A stretch of DNA of 7,426 bases from Bacteroidales bacterium (GTDB lineage Bacteria > Bacteroidota > Bacteroidia > Bacteroidales > WCHB1-69), in assembly GCA_031264975.1 (NCBI GenBank), contig JAISDH010000380.1:1-7426 (forward strand), in the 5' to 3' direction. The notes below the pieces were generated by a model. It was not told the DNA's origin. It saw only the letters and a program-made list of their open reading frames with translations, and did no database searches. A program made the position numbers and the translations under genes. Shown piece after piece: positions 1-7,048 of this stretch; position 1 is the stretch's first letter; each line of letters opens with the position of its first letter.

Positions 1-30
1 AAAAAGCTATTGGACTTTTATATTAGATAA

Positions 31-231
31 GCAGGCAAAGGATAAGGGGCGAAAGGGCGAAGGGACGAAAGGAACAAGGCAACAGGCAACATGCAGCAAG
101 CAACAGGCAGGCAAGCCGCAAAGAGGGGAAAGGGATGAAAGGATAAAAAGATGAATGGTAGCAAAGTAACAGGCAAGTAAGCCACGAAGGAAGCAGGGAA
201 TCAGGCGGCAAGACAACAAGGTGCAAGGGAC
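31..231. repeat. purine-rich degenerate short-repeat block
   Basis: This stretch is about 78% purine on the plus strand and only about 5% T by hand count, unlike anything else in the window. It is built from drifting short words: GGGCGAA/GGGACGAAA-type units near 48-72, AACAGGCA at 81-88, 102-109 and 168-175, and GGCAAG/GCAAGC variants throughout. There is no exact period, so it is not a CRISPR array or a simple microsatellite. The minus strand is open in two frames, but the predicted peptides are low-complexity Cys/Leu/Pro/Ser strings with no domain, so I do not call a gene. It could be a decayed intergenic repeat family or slippage-driven sequence. Function unknown. Confidence 0.6.
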
Positions 232-280
232 AAATATTAACCCTTTGTTATTGTCGGAAGTATGGCAGGATAAGAGAAAA

Positions 281-298
281 CCGCTACCTTTGCAGCGG
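281..298 (+). promoter_or_regulatory. -7 promoter-like element (TACCTTTG) within an inverted repeat
   Basis: TACCTTTG at 285-292 matches the Bacteroidetes sigma-A -7 consensus TAnnTTTG. It lies between perfect 5-bp inverted arms, CCGCT (281-285) and AGCGG (294-298). No good TTTG -33 element is visible 17-23 bases upstream, so promoter activity is uncertain. The expected start site, near 298-300, falls right at the start of the following terminator hairpin. The 12 bases TACCTTTGCAGC also occur in the promoter of the minus-strand pair at the other end of the window. Confidence 0.4.
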
Positions 299-300
299 AT

Positions 301-332
301 AAAAAATGACGTTTACAGTCCGTCATTTTTTT
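301..332 (+). terminator. intrinsic terminator hairpin, possibly bidirectional
   Basis: An A-rich arm, AAAAAATGACG (301-311), pairs perfectly with CGTCATTTTTT (321-331) around a 9-base loop (312-320), and the T run extends to 332. The hairpin has T-tracts reading in either direction, so it could stop transcription both ways. No convincing gene ends just before it on either strand within this window. What it terminates is unclear: a transcript from beyond the left edge, or a very short RNA from the element at 285-292. Confidence 0.75.
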
Positions 333-543
333 GCTATTTGTACTCTGTTTCTGCTTGTTCGCGCTTCTATTTTTTTGTTGATTTGTAGTGACGAAAAATA
401 AATAGACAATAGGGTATACAGTTTAATAATATAATTTATCAAAAGCGCGTTATAGATGTCGAAGATGAATTTTGTACTTTATTATCGTGAGAGAGATGTT
501 TATTTATTCTATGGAGATTAAGAGATAGAAAATTGACAAATAA
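333..543. other. AT-rich intergenic stretch with no recognised feature
   Basis: I see no tRNA, rRNA, credible gene or clear TAnnTTTG promoter here. A 21-codon ORF starts at 456 and a handful of shorter ones exist, but none has supporting signals. The region is AT-rich and may hold the untranslated leader of the small ORF at 544, if that ORF is real. Confidence 0.5.
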
Positions 544-759
544 ATGAAAACCAATATAGAAAAAGTTTTTTATAATTTTAGAAAAGAGAAGCCGACAAGT
601 CGCAGTTTTCTTTTTATCGGTTTACATAACCGCTGTTTTGGCTTTTCAACTTTAAAGAATTTCACGGTAGAGGAGTATTTAAAAATATTATTAACAAATT
701 ATCTATATAATACTAATGACAACTACAATAATTTATTTTCATTAGGAATTACAAAATGA
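544..759 (+). CDS. hypothetical 71-residue protein (doubtful)
   Basis: This ORF encodes a 71-residue protein rich in Asn, Tyr, Phe and Lys, with no signal peptide, obvious membrane segment or motif I recognise. Its composition is balanced enough to be a real protein: it opens with MKTNIEKVFYNF and has a central FTVEEYLKILLTNYLY stretch that could be helical. Against it, there is no Shine-Dalgarno sequence (not expected in Bacteroidetes), no clear upstream promoter, and the surrounding DNA is AT-rich, where short ORFs arise by chance. It ends 86 bases before the start of the GlmU-like gene and on the same strand. It may be an orphan gene, a fragment of a decayed one, or noise. Confidence 0.3.
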   Translation: MKTNIEKVFYNFRKEKPTSRSFLFIGLHNRCFGFSTLKNFTVEEYLKILLTNYLYNTNDNYNNLFSLGITK

Positions 760-819
760 ACATCTAAAAAAAATGGTTGTTATATTACAGAAAGGTCTGA
801 ATCGTTTAATAAAAAATGC

Positions 820-827
820 TATTTTTG
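820..827 (+). promoter_or_regulatory. -7 promoter element TATTTTTG for the GlmU-like/lon/subtilase cluster
   Basis: TATTTTTG matches the Bacteroidetes -7 consensus TAnnTTTG and lies 18 bases before the ATG at 846, which would give a leader of roughly 10-15 bases. No clear TTTG -33 element is seen at the usual distance. The element overlaps codons 2-4 of the longer in-frame reading that begins at 816, which argues that the upstream ATG is not the real start. Confidence 0.5.
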
Positions 828-845
828 CGCCCTTATATTTTAACT

Positions 846-2036
846 ATGAACATAGTCTTATTTGACAATAACCACAGAGGCGATTTACTACCATTGACTT
901 TTACGCGTCCCCAAGCGGATATTCGGGTGGGGATATTGACAATTAGAGAGAAATGGGAAAAAAGATTAGGTTGTACAACTTCAACCTATACACAGGCATA
1001 TTTATCGCGTAAGTATCCTGTTTCGGCAAAAGAAAATATTCTTTTTGTCTCTGCTTCGGTGTGTCCAACAGCGCAACTTGTGGATATTATACAAAACATG
1101 CGGTTGGGTGATACTTTAAAACAAAAAGATAAAATAATTGCCCATTATGTTGAAGAATTTCCCATTAACGTTGAGGATTATTGCGGCAAAAACATCATAG
1201 AATTTGAAGGAGAATATACTTCGATAGAATATCTGTGGGATATCTTTACAAAAAATGAACAGGAATTGCTTTTGGATTTTTATCTAATCACTCAAAACCG
1301 ACAATCACAACCTTTAAGTAATACGAACCAAATAATTAGTCCCGAAAATATCTTTGTAGAAGAAGGCGCAAGTGTAGAATGCGCTATCATTAATGCAAAA
1401 AACGCCAAAGTCTATATCGGCAAAAATGCGGAAATAATGGAAGGCAGCCTTCTTCGGGGAAGTATTGCCGTTTGCGAATCTACTCAAATAAAAATGGGCG
1501 CTAAAATATATGGAGGAACTACCATCGGTCCCTTTTCCAAGATAGGAGGAGAAGTGGATAATGTTGTGATATTCGGCTATTCCAACAAAGCGCATGACGG
1601 TTATTTAGGTAATTCCGTGTTAGGAGAATGGTGCAATCTTGGCGCCGGTACAAATACCTCCAATTTAAAAAACAACTACGATACGGTTCGTTTATGGAAT
1701 TATAAAACAAAAACATTTCAACGGACGAATCTACAGTTTTGTGGTTTAGTCATGGGCGACCATTCCAAAAGCGGGATTAATGTCATGTTTAATACGGGAA
1801 CGGTGGTTGGGGTGTCAGCCAATGTTTTTGGAGCCGGTTACCAACGCAATTTTTATCCTTCCTTTCATTGGGGAGGCGGAACAACTCCTGTTCAGGATTA
1901 TAAATTGGATTTTGCAATCGATGTTGCTAAACGTGTTTATGAACGACGAAACAGGATTTTTACAGATATGGACAGTCAAATATTGTACTCAGTACACAAT
2001 CTGACGGAAGAATTTAGAAAAATGGAAAACGATTAA
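846..2036 (+). CDS. GlmU-like putative sugar nucleotidyltransferase / hexapeptide acyltransferase
   Basis: The 396-residue protein resembles the Bacteroidetes variant of GlmU (NCBI family 'alt_bact_glmU'), proposed to make UDP-GlcNAc from glucosamine-1-phosphate for peptidoglycan and lipid A precursors in the cytosol. Residues 1-165 form the nucleotidyltransferase-like half. In place of the usual GxGTRM loop they carry LLPLTFTRP (14-22) and RVGILTIREKW (27-37), the signature of this variant. From about residue 169 to 330 there are left-handed beta-helix hexapeptide turns, with AHDGYLG (His250, the likely counterpart of the GlmU acetyltransferase base) followed by NLGAGTNTSNLKNNY. I chose the ATG at 846 rather than 816 because the family motif MNIVLFDN starts there and a promoter element covers the upstream extension. 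The lon gene follows after 35 bp. Exact substrate is inferred; another sugar-1-phosphate is possible. Confidence 0.85.
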   Translation: MNIVLFDNNHRGDLLPLTFTRPQADIRVGILTIREKWEKRLGCTTSTYTQAYLSRKYPVSAKENILFVSASVCPTAQLVDIIQNMRLGDTLKQKDKIIAHYVEEFPINVEDYCGKNIIEFEGEYTSIEYLWDIFTKNEQELLLDFYLITQNRQSQPLSNTNQIISPENIFVEEGASVECAIINAKNAKVYIGKNAEIMEGSLLRGSIAVCESTQIKMGAKIYGGTTIGPFSKIGGEVDNVVIFGYSNKAHDGYLGNSVLGEWCNLGAGTNTSNLKNNYDTVRLWNYKTKTFQRTNLQFCGLVMGDHSKSGINVMFNTGTVVGVSANVFGAGYQRNFYPSFHWGGGTTPVQDYKLDFAIDVAKRVYERRNRIFTDMDSQILYSVHNLTEEFRKMEND

Positions 2037-2071
2037 CGTATATATTGATTAATTTTATTGAAAAAAAATAA

Positions 2072-4516
2072 ATGGCAAAAAAAGTAAAACTTATCACAAG
2101 CGAAGAAGCAATTAAGGAAATACAGGAACATGGAGAAGCGGGTATTATTCCTCTTCAAACAGAGCAGGAAGCAGAAGAAATGTATTTGGAAAATTTACCC
2201 GCGCATTTACCTGTCCTGCCCTTGCGTAACACGGTTATGTTTCCCGGAATTGTAATGCCTATCACGGTAGGACGGAAAAAGTCAATCATTTTGGTTGAGA
2301 AAGCGTACAAAAAGAATGAACCAATCGGTATTATTGCTCAAAGAAACGAAACAGTTGAAGACCCGACAGGAGACGACCTCTATCAAGTGGGAACTCTTTC
2401 CCGTATTATCAAAATGTTTGATATGCCCGACGGATTGAAAACGGTTGTCGTGCAAGGATTGAAACCATTCAAAGTAACACATATCTATTCGGAAGTCCCC
2501 TACATTCAGGCAATCCCGGAACCATATCATACCAATGATTTTGACAAGAAGAAATTGAAGTCTAAAGAATTTAATGCTATCATCTCCTCTCTAATGGATG
2601 TTACTTCACAGTACGTTAAGTTAGCTTATTCTAATTTTTCCGAAGATGTATTATTGGCTTTGAAAAACATGAATAACCGAATATTCTTCATGAATTTCGT
2701 CTCTTCTAACTTATCGTGCAGCACAGAAGAAAAACAACAAATATTGGAAATTCCCGATATCATAGATCGTGCAATGGCAATATTGACCGAAGAAACAAAG
2801 ATTCTACAAATGGCTCAACTCAAAGTTGAAATACAACAAAAAACAAAGGTTGAAATTGATAAACAACAAAAAGAATTTTTCCTGAACCAACAAATGAAAA
2901 CGATTCAGGATGAATTGGGAACCGGCGTTGACCAAATTATGGGAGAGTTGAAAGCAAAAGCCGAAAATAAACTGTGGGACGAAAAAACAAAAAGCTACTT
3001 TGAAAAAGAATTGCAAAAATTGCAACGAATGCATCAAATGTCTCCGGATTTTACAACGCAACTCAATTATCTGGATTTGATGGTTGACCTTCCATGGAAT
3101 CAATATACAAAAGATAATCTGGATTTGAAAACGGTACAGAAGATATTGAATGAAGACCATTTCGGTTTGGAAAAAATTAAAGAACGCATCATAGAATATA
3201 TGGCTGTGTTGAAACTGAAAGGGGATATGAAATCGCCAATCTTGTGTTTTGTAGGACCTCCGGGCGTGGGGAAGACGTCGTTAGGGAAATCTATTGCAAG
3301 GGCAATGGACAGGCAATATATTAGAATGTCTTTAGGCGGCGTTCGCGACGAATCGGAAATTCGTGGACATAGAAAAACGTATATCGGCGCGATGCCCGGA
3401 CGTATTATTCAAAATATACGGAAAATAAACTCTGCCAATCCTGTCTTTGTATTGGACGAAATAGATAAACTCTCCGGAATGAATGTACAGGGCGACCCTT
3501 CCGCTGCCATGTTGGAAGTGCTTGACCCCGAACAAAACACAACATTCTACGATAATTATTTGGAAACGACTTTCGACTTGTCTCATGTCATGTTTATTGC
3601 AACAGCCAATACCCTGAACACGATTCATCCCGCTTTAATAGACAGAATGGAAGTGATAGAATTGAACAGTTATTTGATTGAAGAAAAGATTTCCATTGCA
3701 AAACGACATCTTATTCCCCGTCAAATTACGCAACATGGATTGAAGGCGAAAGATATTTCATTTTCCGATAATATTATTCAAAATATCATTACCGATTACA
3801 CGAGAGAAGCAGGCGTTCGGGTTTTGGAAAAACAGATTTCAAAATTAATCCGGCATCGGGTATATCAAATTGTCAATGAAGATAAGGTATCAAAAGCCAT
3901 TGCTACGGAAGATTTGGCAAATGTATTAGGGATTCCTATCTTTAAACGTGAAAATGAATTAAAAGAAAATACAATAGGCGTTGCTATCGGTTTGGCTTGG
4001 ACGCCGGTTGGAGGCGAAGTTCTTTTTGTGGAAACGGCGGTTTCAAGCGGAAAAGGCAACCTTGTCCTAACAGGAAATTTGGGCGACGTCATGAAAGAAT
4101 CGGCTACCATTGCATACGAATATCTGAAAATCCATGCCAACGACTTTGATTTAAAGATTGAAGATATTCAAAACAAAGACGTATTTATTCATGTCCCGGA
4201 AGGAGCAACTCCCAAAGATGGACCTTCGGCAGGAATTACCCTTCTTACAGCTTTGTTATCCACGTTTATGCAAAAACAGATTCGTCCTAATCTGGCAATG
4301 ACGGGCGAAATTACGTTGAGAGGAAAAATAACGCCTGTCGGGGGGATAAAAGAAAAGATACTTGCCGCTAAACGTGCCAATATCAAGACGATTGTTTTGC
4401 CTAAAGCCAATCACAACGATATTGACGATATAGAACAGGAGTACGTAAAGGGACTTGAATTTCATTATTTTGAGAACATGTCGGATGCTTTGAAGTTTAA
4501 TTTTAAACAATCGTAA
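2072..4516 (+). CDS. ATP-dependent Lon protease (LonA, S16)
   Basis: The 814-residue protein is a complete LonA, a cytosolic hexameric AAA+ protease that degrades misfolded and regulatory proteins. An N-terminal extension of about 45 residues, common in Bacteroidetes homologues, precedes the substrate-binding LON domain, which opens at LPVLPLRNTVMFPG (46-59). A helical, Gln/Lys-rich coiled-coil-like segment (about 250-310) leads to the ATPase. Walker A is GPPGVGKT (395-402), Walker B is VFVLDEIDKL (458-467, Asp462-Glu463), and a likely arginine finger is Arg525 in LIDRMEV. The S16 protease domain carries Ser719 in PKDGPSAGIT and Lys762 in GGIKEK, 43 residues apart exactly as in E. coli Lon (Ser679/Lys722). 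All catalytic residues are intact. No Shine-Dalgarno is seen before the ATG, as usual for the phylum, and no CIRCE heat-shock operator is visible upstream. The stop codon abuts the next start. Confidence 0.97.
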   Translation: MAKKVKLITSEEAIKEIQEHGEAGIIPLQTEQEAEEMYLENLPAHLPVLPLRNTVMFPGIVMPITVGRKKSIILVEKAYKKNEPIGIIAQRNETVEDPTGDDLYQVGTLSRIIKMFDMPDGLKTVVVQGLKPFKVTHIYSEVPYIQAIPEPYHTNDFDKKKLKSKEFNAIISSLMDVTSQYVKLAYSNFSEDVLLALKNMNNRIFFMNFVSSNLSCSTEEKQQILEIPDIIDRAMAILTEETKILQMAQLKVEIQQKTKVEIDKQQKEFFLNQQMKTIQDELGTGVDQIMGELKAKAENKLWDEKTKSYFEKELQKLQRMHQMSPDFTTQLNYLDLMVDLPWNQYTKDNLDLKTVQKILNEDHFGLEKIKERIIEYMAVLKLKGDMKSPILCFVGPPGVGKTSLGKSIARAMDRQYIRMSLGGVRDESEIRGHRKTYIGAMPGRIIQNIRKINSANPVFVLDEIDKLSGMNVQGDPSAAMLEVLDPEQNTTFYDNYLETTFDLSHVMFIATANTLNTIHPALIDRMEVIELNSYLIEEKISIAKRHLIPRQITQHGLKAKDISFSDNIIQNIITDYTREAGVRVLEKQISKLIRHRVYQIVNEDKVSKAIATEDLANVLGIPIFKRENELKENTIGVAIGLAWTPVGGEVLFVETAVSSGKGNLVLTGNLGDVMKESATIAYEYLKIHANDFDLKIEDIQNKDVFIHVPEGATPKDGPSAGITLLTALLSTFMQKQIRPNLAMTGEITLRGKITPVGGIKEKILAAKRANIKTIVLPKANHNDIDDIEQEYVKGLEFHYFENMSDALKFNFKQS

Positions 4517-6181
4517 ATGTTTCGTTTGATTTTAAAAAAGGCGGGGATATGCTTCTTGTTTCTTTTTCTGATTCAGGAAGCGTTCCCTCAAACGAAGGGC
4601 GAATATGTTATTGTCTTTGCGGACAAGCCTCGTATGGAGAATTATCATCCTTCGTCTTTTTTATCTCAACGAGCATTGGAACGGCGTCAACGGTATCGGA
4701 TTCCTCTTACAGAAGAAGACTATCCCGTTGACAGCCTTTATATAAACAGCATATTACAATCGGATAACTCCATAGGTCTACTTAGCAAATCCAAATGGAT
4801 GAATTATATCGTCGTTTCCTGTGATACGCTTTTATTGGACAATATGCGACAGTTACCATTTGTTAAACAAATATCATCTTTGCATACGGTTCATTATGAG
4901 GAATTGCTTCCGGAAAGACATTTTACGGAGACAGTTCCCCATTTTACCGCGACTATTCCCACAACAAATAATGACGAACAGGTTGATACGGAATGGTACG
5001 GCGTTATGTACCCACAGATAAAACGGCACAACGGACACTTGTTACACCATGCCGGTTACAAAGGAGAAGGTATGTTGATTGCTCTTTTGGACTGCGGTTT
5101 TTATGGGCTGCATACTTTGCCTGCTTTTGAAGACATGCTCAATGAAAACCGTTTATTGTATCATCATGACTTTGTCAAGGAAGGTTTTGATATGTTTACG
5201 AATAACAATCACGGCATGTGTGTTCTTTCTACCATGGCGAGCCATGTTGCAGGCGTTGCTGTCGGAACGGCTCCATACGCAGACTATGTCATCCTGAAAA
5301 CAGAAGCGGTTTCCTACGAAAATATCAGGGAAGAATATTTCCTTGTAGAAGGTTTGGAATGTGCCGACAGCATAGGCGCCGACGTTGTAAACATTTCATT
5401 GGGATATACCGTTTTCAATGATGGAAATACAAATCATACCTTTGCCTCGCTGGACGGATTACATAGCGTTGCTTCTATGGCGGTTTCTTTATCCATAGAA
5501 AAGGGAATGGTGGTATCTGCAGCGGCAGGAAACGAAGGCGAAAGAGATTGGAAATACATCGGCATGCCCGGAGACGCTTATAATGTACTGTGCGTAGCGG
5601 CGGTTAACAGTCAAGGAGAAGTAGCCAACTTCAGTTCGCGGGGCAGTTCATTATTTCGCAGGAGACAACCCAATATCGCTTCGGTAGGTTGGCAAACGTT
5701 TATTCAACAGAATAATGAAAGTTTCTCAGCAGGAAATGGAACTTCCTTTGCTTCTCCCGTCAATGCAGGATTGGCGGCTTGTTTACGTCAGGCTTTTCCT
5801 CAAAAGACGAGTCATGAAATCATCCGTGCCATTCTGCAAAGTTGCAACCATGTAACGTTGCCCGATACCTTGACCGGCTATGGAATCCCCGACTATTGGC
5901 AGGCTTATCGTATATTGGAAGCCTCCAACCTTGTTAAAAAAGAATTACAAATCATCTATCCCAACCCCGTACAGTCCACGCTTACTATCAAAGCATATTA
6001 TCCCAATAGATTATTCCGTGTTGAAATGATTGATATAATGGGGAGACCTTTATTTTCCTCTTCATACGAAGGAAACGATTGTATCTCTTTGGATATTTCT
6101 TCATTACCGGGCGGTATTTATGTCCTTAAAATCCACTCCGACGAAGGTATTGCCGTAAAAAGAATAAGTAAACTGAATTAG
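4517..6181 (+). CDS. secreted subtilisin-like S8 serine protease with T9SS C-terminal sorting domain
   Basis: This 554-residue precursor is a predicted extracellular or cell-surface protease. It begins with a signal peptide (basic RLILKK, hydrophobic core about 9-19, cleavage probably near residues 22-25). A prosegment typical of Bacteroidetes subtilases follows, with FADKP and FLSQRALERRQRY. The catalytic triad is complete: Asp192 in LLDCGF, His232 in NNHGM and Ser410 in NGTSFASP, with the oxyanion Asn339 in AAAGNEG. The DCG and HGM contexts differ from the classic D-S/T-G and HGTH but resemble other Bacteroidetes members. From YPNP (481-484) to the end is a type A T9SS sorting domain, including MIDIMGRPLF and LPGGIYVLKI, which implies a type IX secretion system in the genome. 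The ATG directly follows the lon stop (TAAATG), so expression is likely tied to lon. Substrate is unknown. Confidence 0.93.
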   Translation: MFRLILKKAGICFLFLFLIQEAFPQTKGEYVIVFADKPRMENYHPSSFLSQRALERRQRYRIPLTEEDYPVDSLYINSILQSDNSIGLLSKSKWMNYIVVSCDTLLLDNMRQLPFVKQISSLHTVHYEELLPERHFTETVPHFTATIPTTNNDEQVDTEWYGVMYPQIKRHNGHLLHHAGYKGEGMLIALLDCGFYGLHTLPAFEDMLNENRLLYHHDFVKEGFDMFTNNNHGMCVLSTMASHVAGVAVGTAPYADYVILKTEAVSYENIREEYFLVEGLECADSIGADVVNISLGYTVFNDGNTNHTFASLDGLHSVASMAVSLSIEKGMVVSAAAGNEGERDWKYIGMPGDAYNVLCVAAVNSQGEVANFSSRGSSLFRRRQPNIASVGWQTFIQQNNESFSAGNGTSFASPVNAGLAACLRQAFPQKTSHEIIRAILQSCNHVTLPDTLTGYGIPDYWQAYRILEASNLVKKELQIIYPNPVQSTLTIKAYYPNRLFRVEMIDIMGRPLFSSSYEGNDCISLDISSLPGGIYVLKIHSDEGIAVKRISKLN

Positions 6182-6303
6182 TAGTTAATGTTTGTTCTCT
6201 TCGCTATTTTGTTCTTGTAGCTTATGTGTTGGCTATCCGATGAGGGAATGAAGGAGATTAATTACAAAATGTCTATTCGTGATAATAGAAAATGTATAAT
6301 AAT

Positions 6304-6339
6304 ATCTGTGTTCATTTTTTCAATCTGTGTCATCTGCGT
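6304..6339. repeat. three near-tandem ATCTGYGT units
   Basis: ATCTGTGT occurs at 6304-6311 and 6323-6330, and ATCTGCGT at 6332-6339, so the units are spaced by 19 and 9 bases (about two steps and one). On the minus strand they read as ACACAGAT/ACGCAGAT, starting about 20 bases past the stop codon of the DUF3990 gene. From memory, intergenic runs of this CACAGAT/CGCAGAT type are scattered in many bacterial genomes, with no assigned function. The rest of the 6182-6358 gap shows no clear terminator for either of the convergent genes. Confidence 0.5.
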
Positions 6340-6358
6340 GCCAATTTTAGCGGATTTT

Positions 6359-7048
6359 TCATGTTTTGGTTTTACGACATTCTTTTTTCAGCATTTCGTA
6401 GATTTCTTGCCAAGGTTTGAGATAGAGACCTGTAGATTTGTCGGAAAGAACGGTAAACGTTTTTGATGTATAAAATTTGTCGGCGGCGTTTTCCGCGTCC
6501 AAGTGAAAATCAATTATTAATGATTCGATTACCTGTTCGGAAATCATTACGCATTTAACTGTCGGCGTTTTTTGCAGGGGTTCTATCATCTGCAACGATT
6601 TTCGGGTACAAAAACAAATCTGATGTGTTTCTTCGTGATATTTCAGCATGTTGAGAAATACGTCTTTCGATATTTCGCCGTTCAAATATTGGTCTATTCT
6701 GTTTTGAACCTTGTCGTCTGCAACCGGACCTTCTACAATATCATAATCATGCTGTTGTTCCACTGTGGATTTATCTCGATTGAGAACGATAAAATCAAGC
6801 CATAGCTCATTGTATCCGCCAAATCTAAGTGTTTTATATACATCGTCCGTAAATGCTCTTTCGTAAAACTTAAATTCGGATACAACGCCTTTCGCGTCAT
6901 GTTTGCTTCCGATAATTTCAGCCCATGCTTCGGCATGTTTGTGGAATTTTGTAACATAAAATCCTTTCCCAAAGTCTTTGTTTGGCTTTCCTTTCGACAA
7001 ATCTATTTCCGTAATCTCAATATAACTGCCATGATAAACCTGCATCAT
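6359..7048 (-). CDS. DUF3990 domain protein with extra C-terminal module (candidate ADP-ribosyltransferase-like effector)
   Basis: The 229-residue protein has no signal peptide or membrane segment, so it should be cytosolic. Residues 3-160 match DUF3990, which I place in the ADP-ribosyltransferase superfamily fold. Visible hallmarks are VYHGS (4-8, His6), DFGKGFYVT (25-33, Tyr31) and AEAWA (39-43), then LWLDFIVLNRD (82-92) and DYDIVEGPVADDKV (101-114), ending with the HQICFCTRKSL block (142-152). His6 and Tyr31 could be the first two residues of an H-Y-[E/D/Q] type ART triad; the third is uncertain. Residues 168-229 form a separate small module with FYTSKTF (192-198), TGLY (206-209) and IYEMLKKE (216-223). 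Its start overlaps the upstream DUF3791 gene by 4 bp, and ATGATG gives two possible starts one codon apart. Enzyme activity and toxicity are inference. Confidence 0.85.
   Translation of the reverse strand: MMQVYHGSYIEITEIDLSKGKPNKDFGKGFYVTKFHKHAEAWAEIIGSKHDAKGVVSEFKFYERAFTDDVYKTLRFGGYNELWLDFIVLNRDKSTVEQQHDYDIVEGPVADDKVQNRIDQYLNGEISKDVFLNMLKYHEETHQICFCTRKSLQMIEPLQKTPTVKCVMISEQVIESLIIDFHLDAENAADKFYTSKTFTVLSDKSTGLYLKPWQEIYEMLKKECRKTKT

Noticed and set aside
7..226. Two overlapping minus-strand ORFs of about 70 residues in the purine-rich block
   Set aside because: The peptides are low-complexity Cys/Leu/Pro/Ser strings that follow from the base skew; there is no domain or promoter. The frames are open because the complementary strand is poor in A and G, which stop codons need.
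31..231. CRISPR array
   Set aside because: The repeats are short, degenerate and irregularly spaced, with no constant direct repeat or spacer length and no cas gene in the window.
456..521. 21-codon plus-strand ORF starting MSKMNFVLYYRERD
   Set aside because: Too short to judge, no promoter or initiation signal, and AT-rich DNA makes such ORFs common by chance.
816..845. Ten-residue N-terminal extension of the GlmU-like protein from the ATG at 816
   Set aside because: The family motif begins at the ATG at 846 and a TAnnTTTG promoter element overlaps the extension.
6224..6466. 80-residue plus-strand ORF with a hydrophobic stretch (IIISVFIFSICVICVPIL)
   Set aside because: Its last third is antisense to the well-supported DUF3990 gene, it covers the ATCTGYGT repeats, and it has no promoter. 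A tiny membrane peptide starting near 6270 cannot be excluded but has no positive evidence.
6572..6805. 77-residue plus-strand ORF opposite the DUF3990 gene
   Set aside because: It is antisense to a recognised domain gene and shows no motif of its own.
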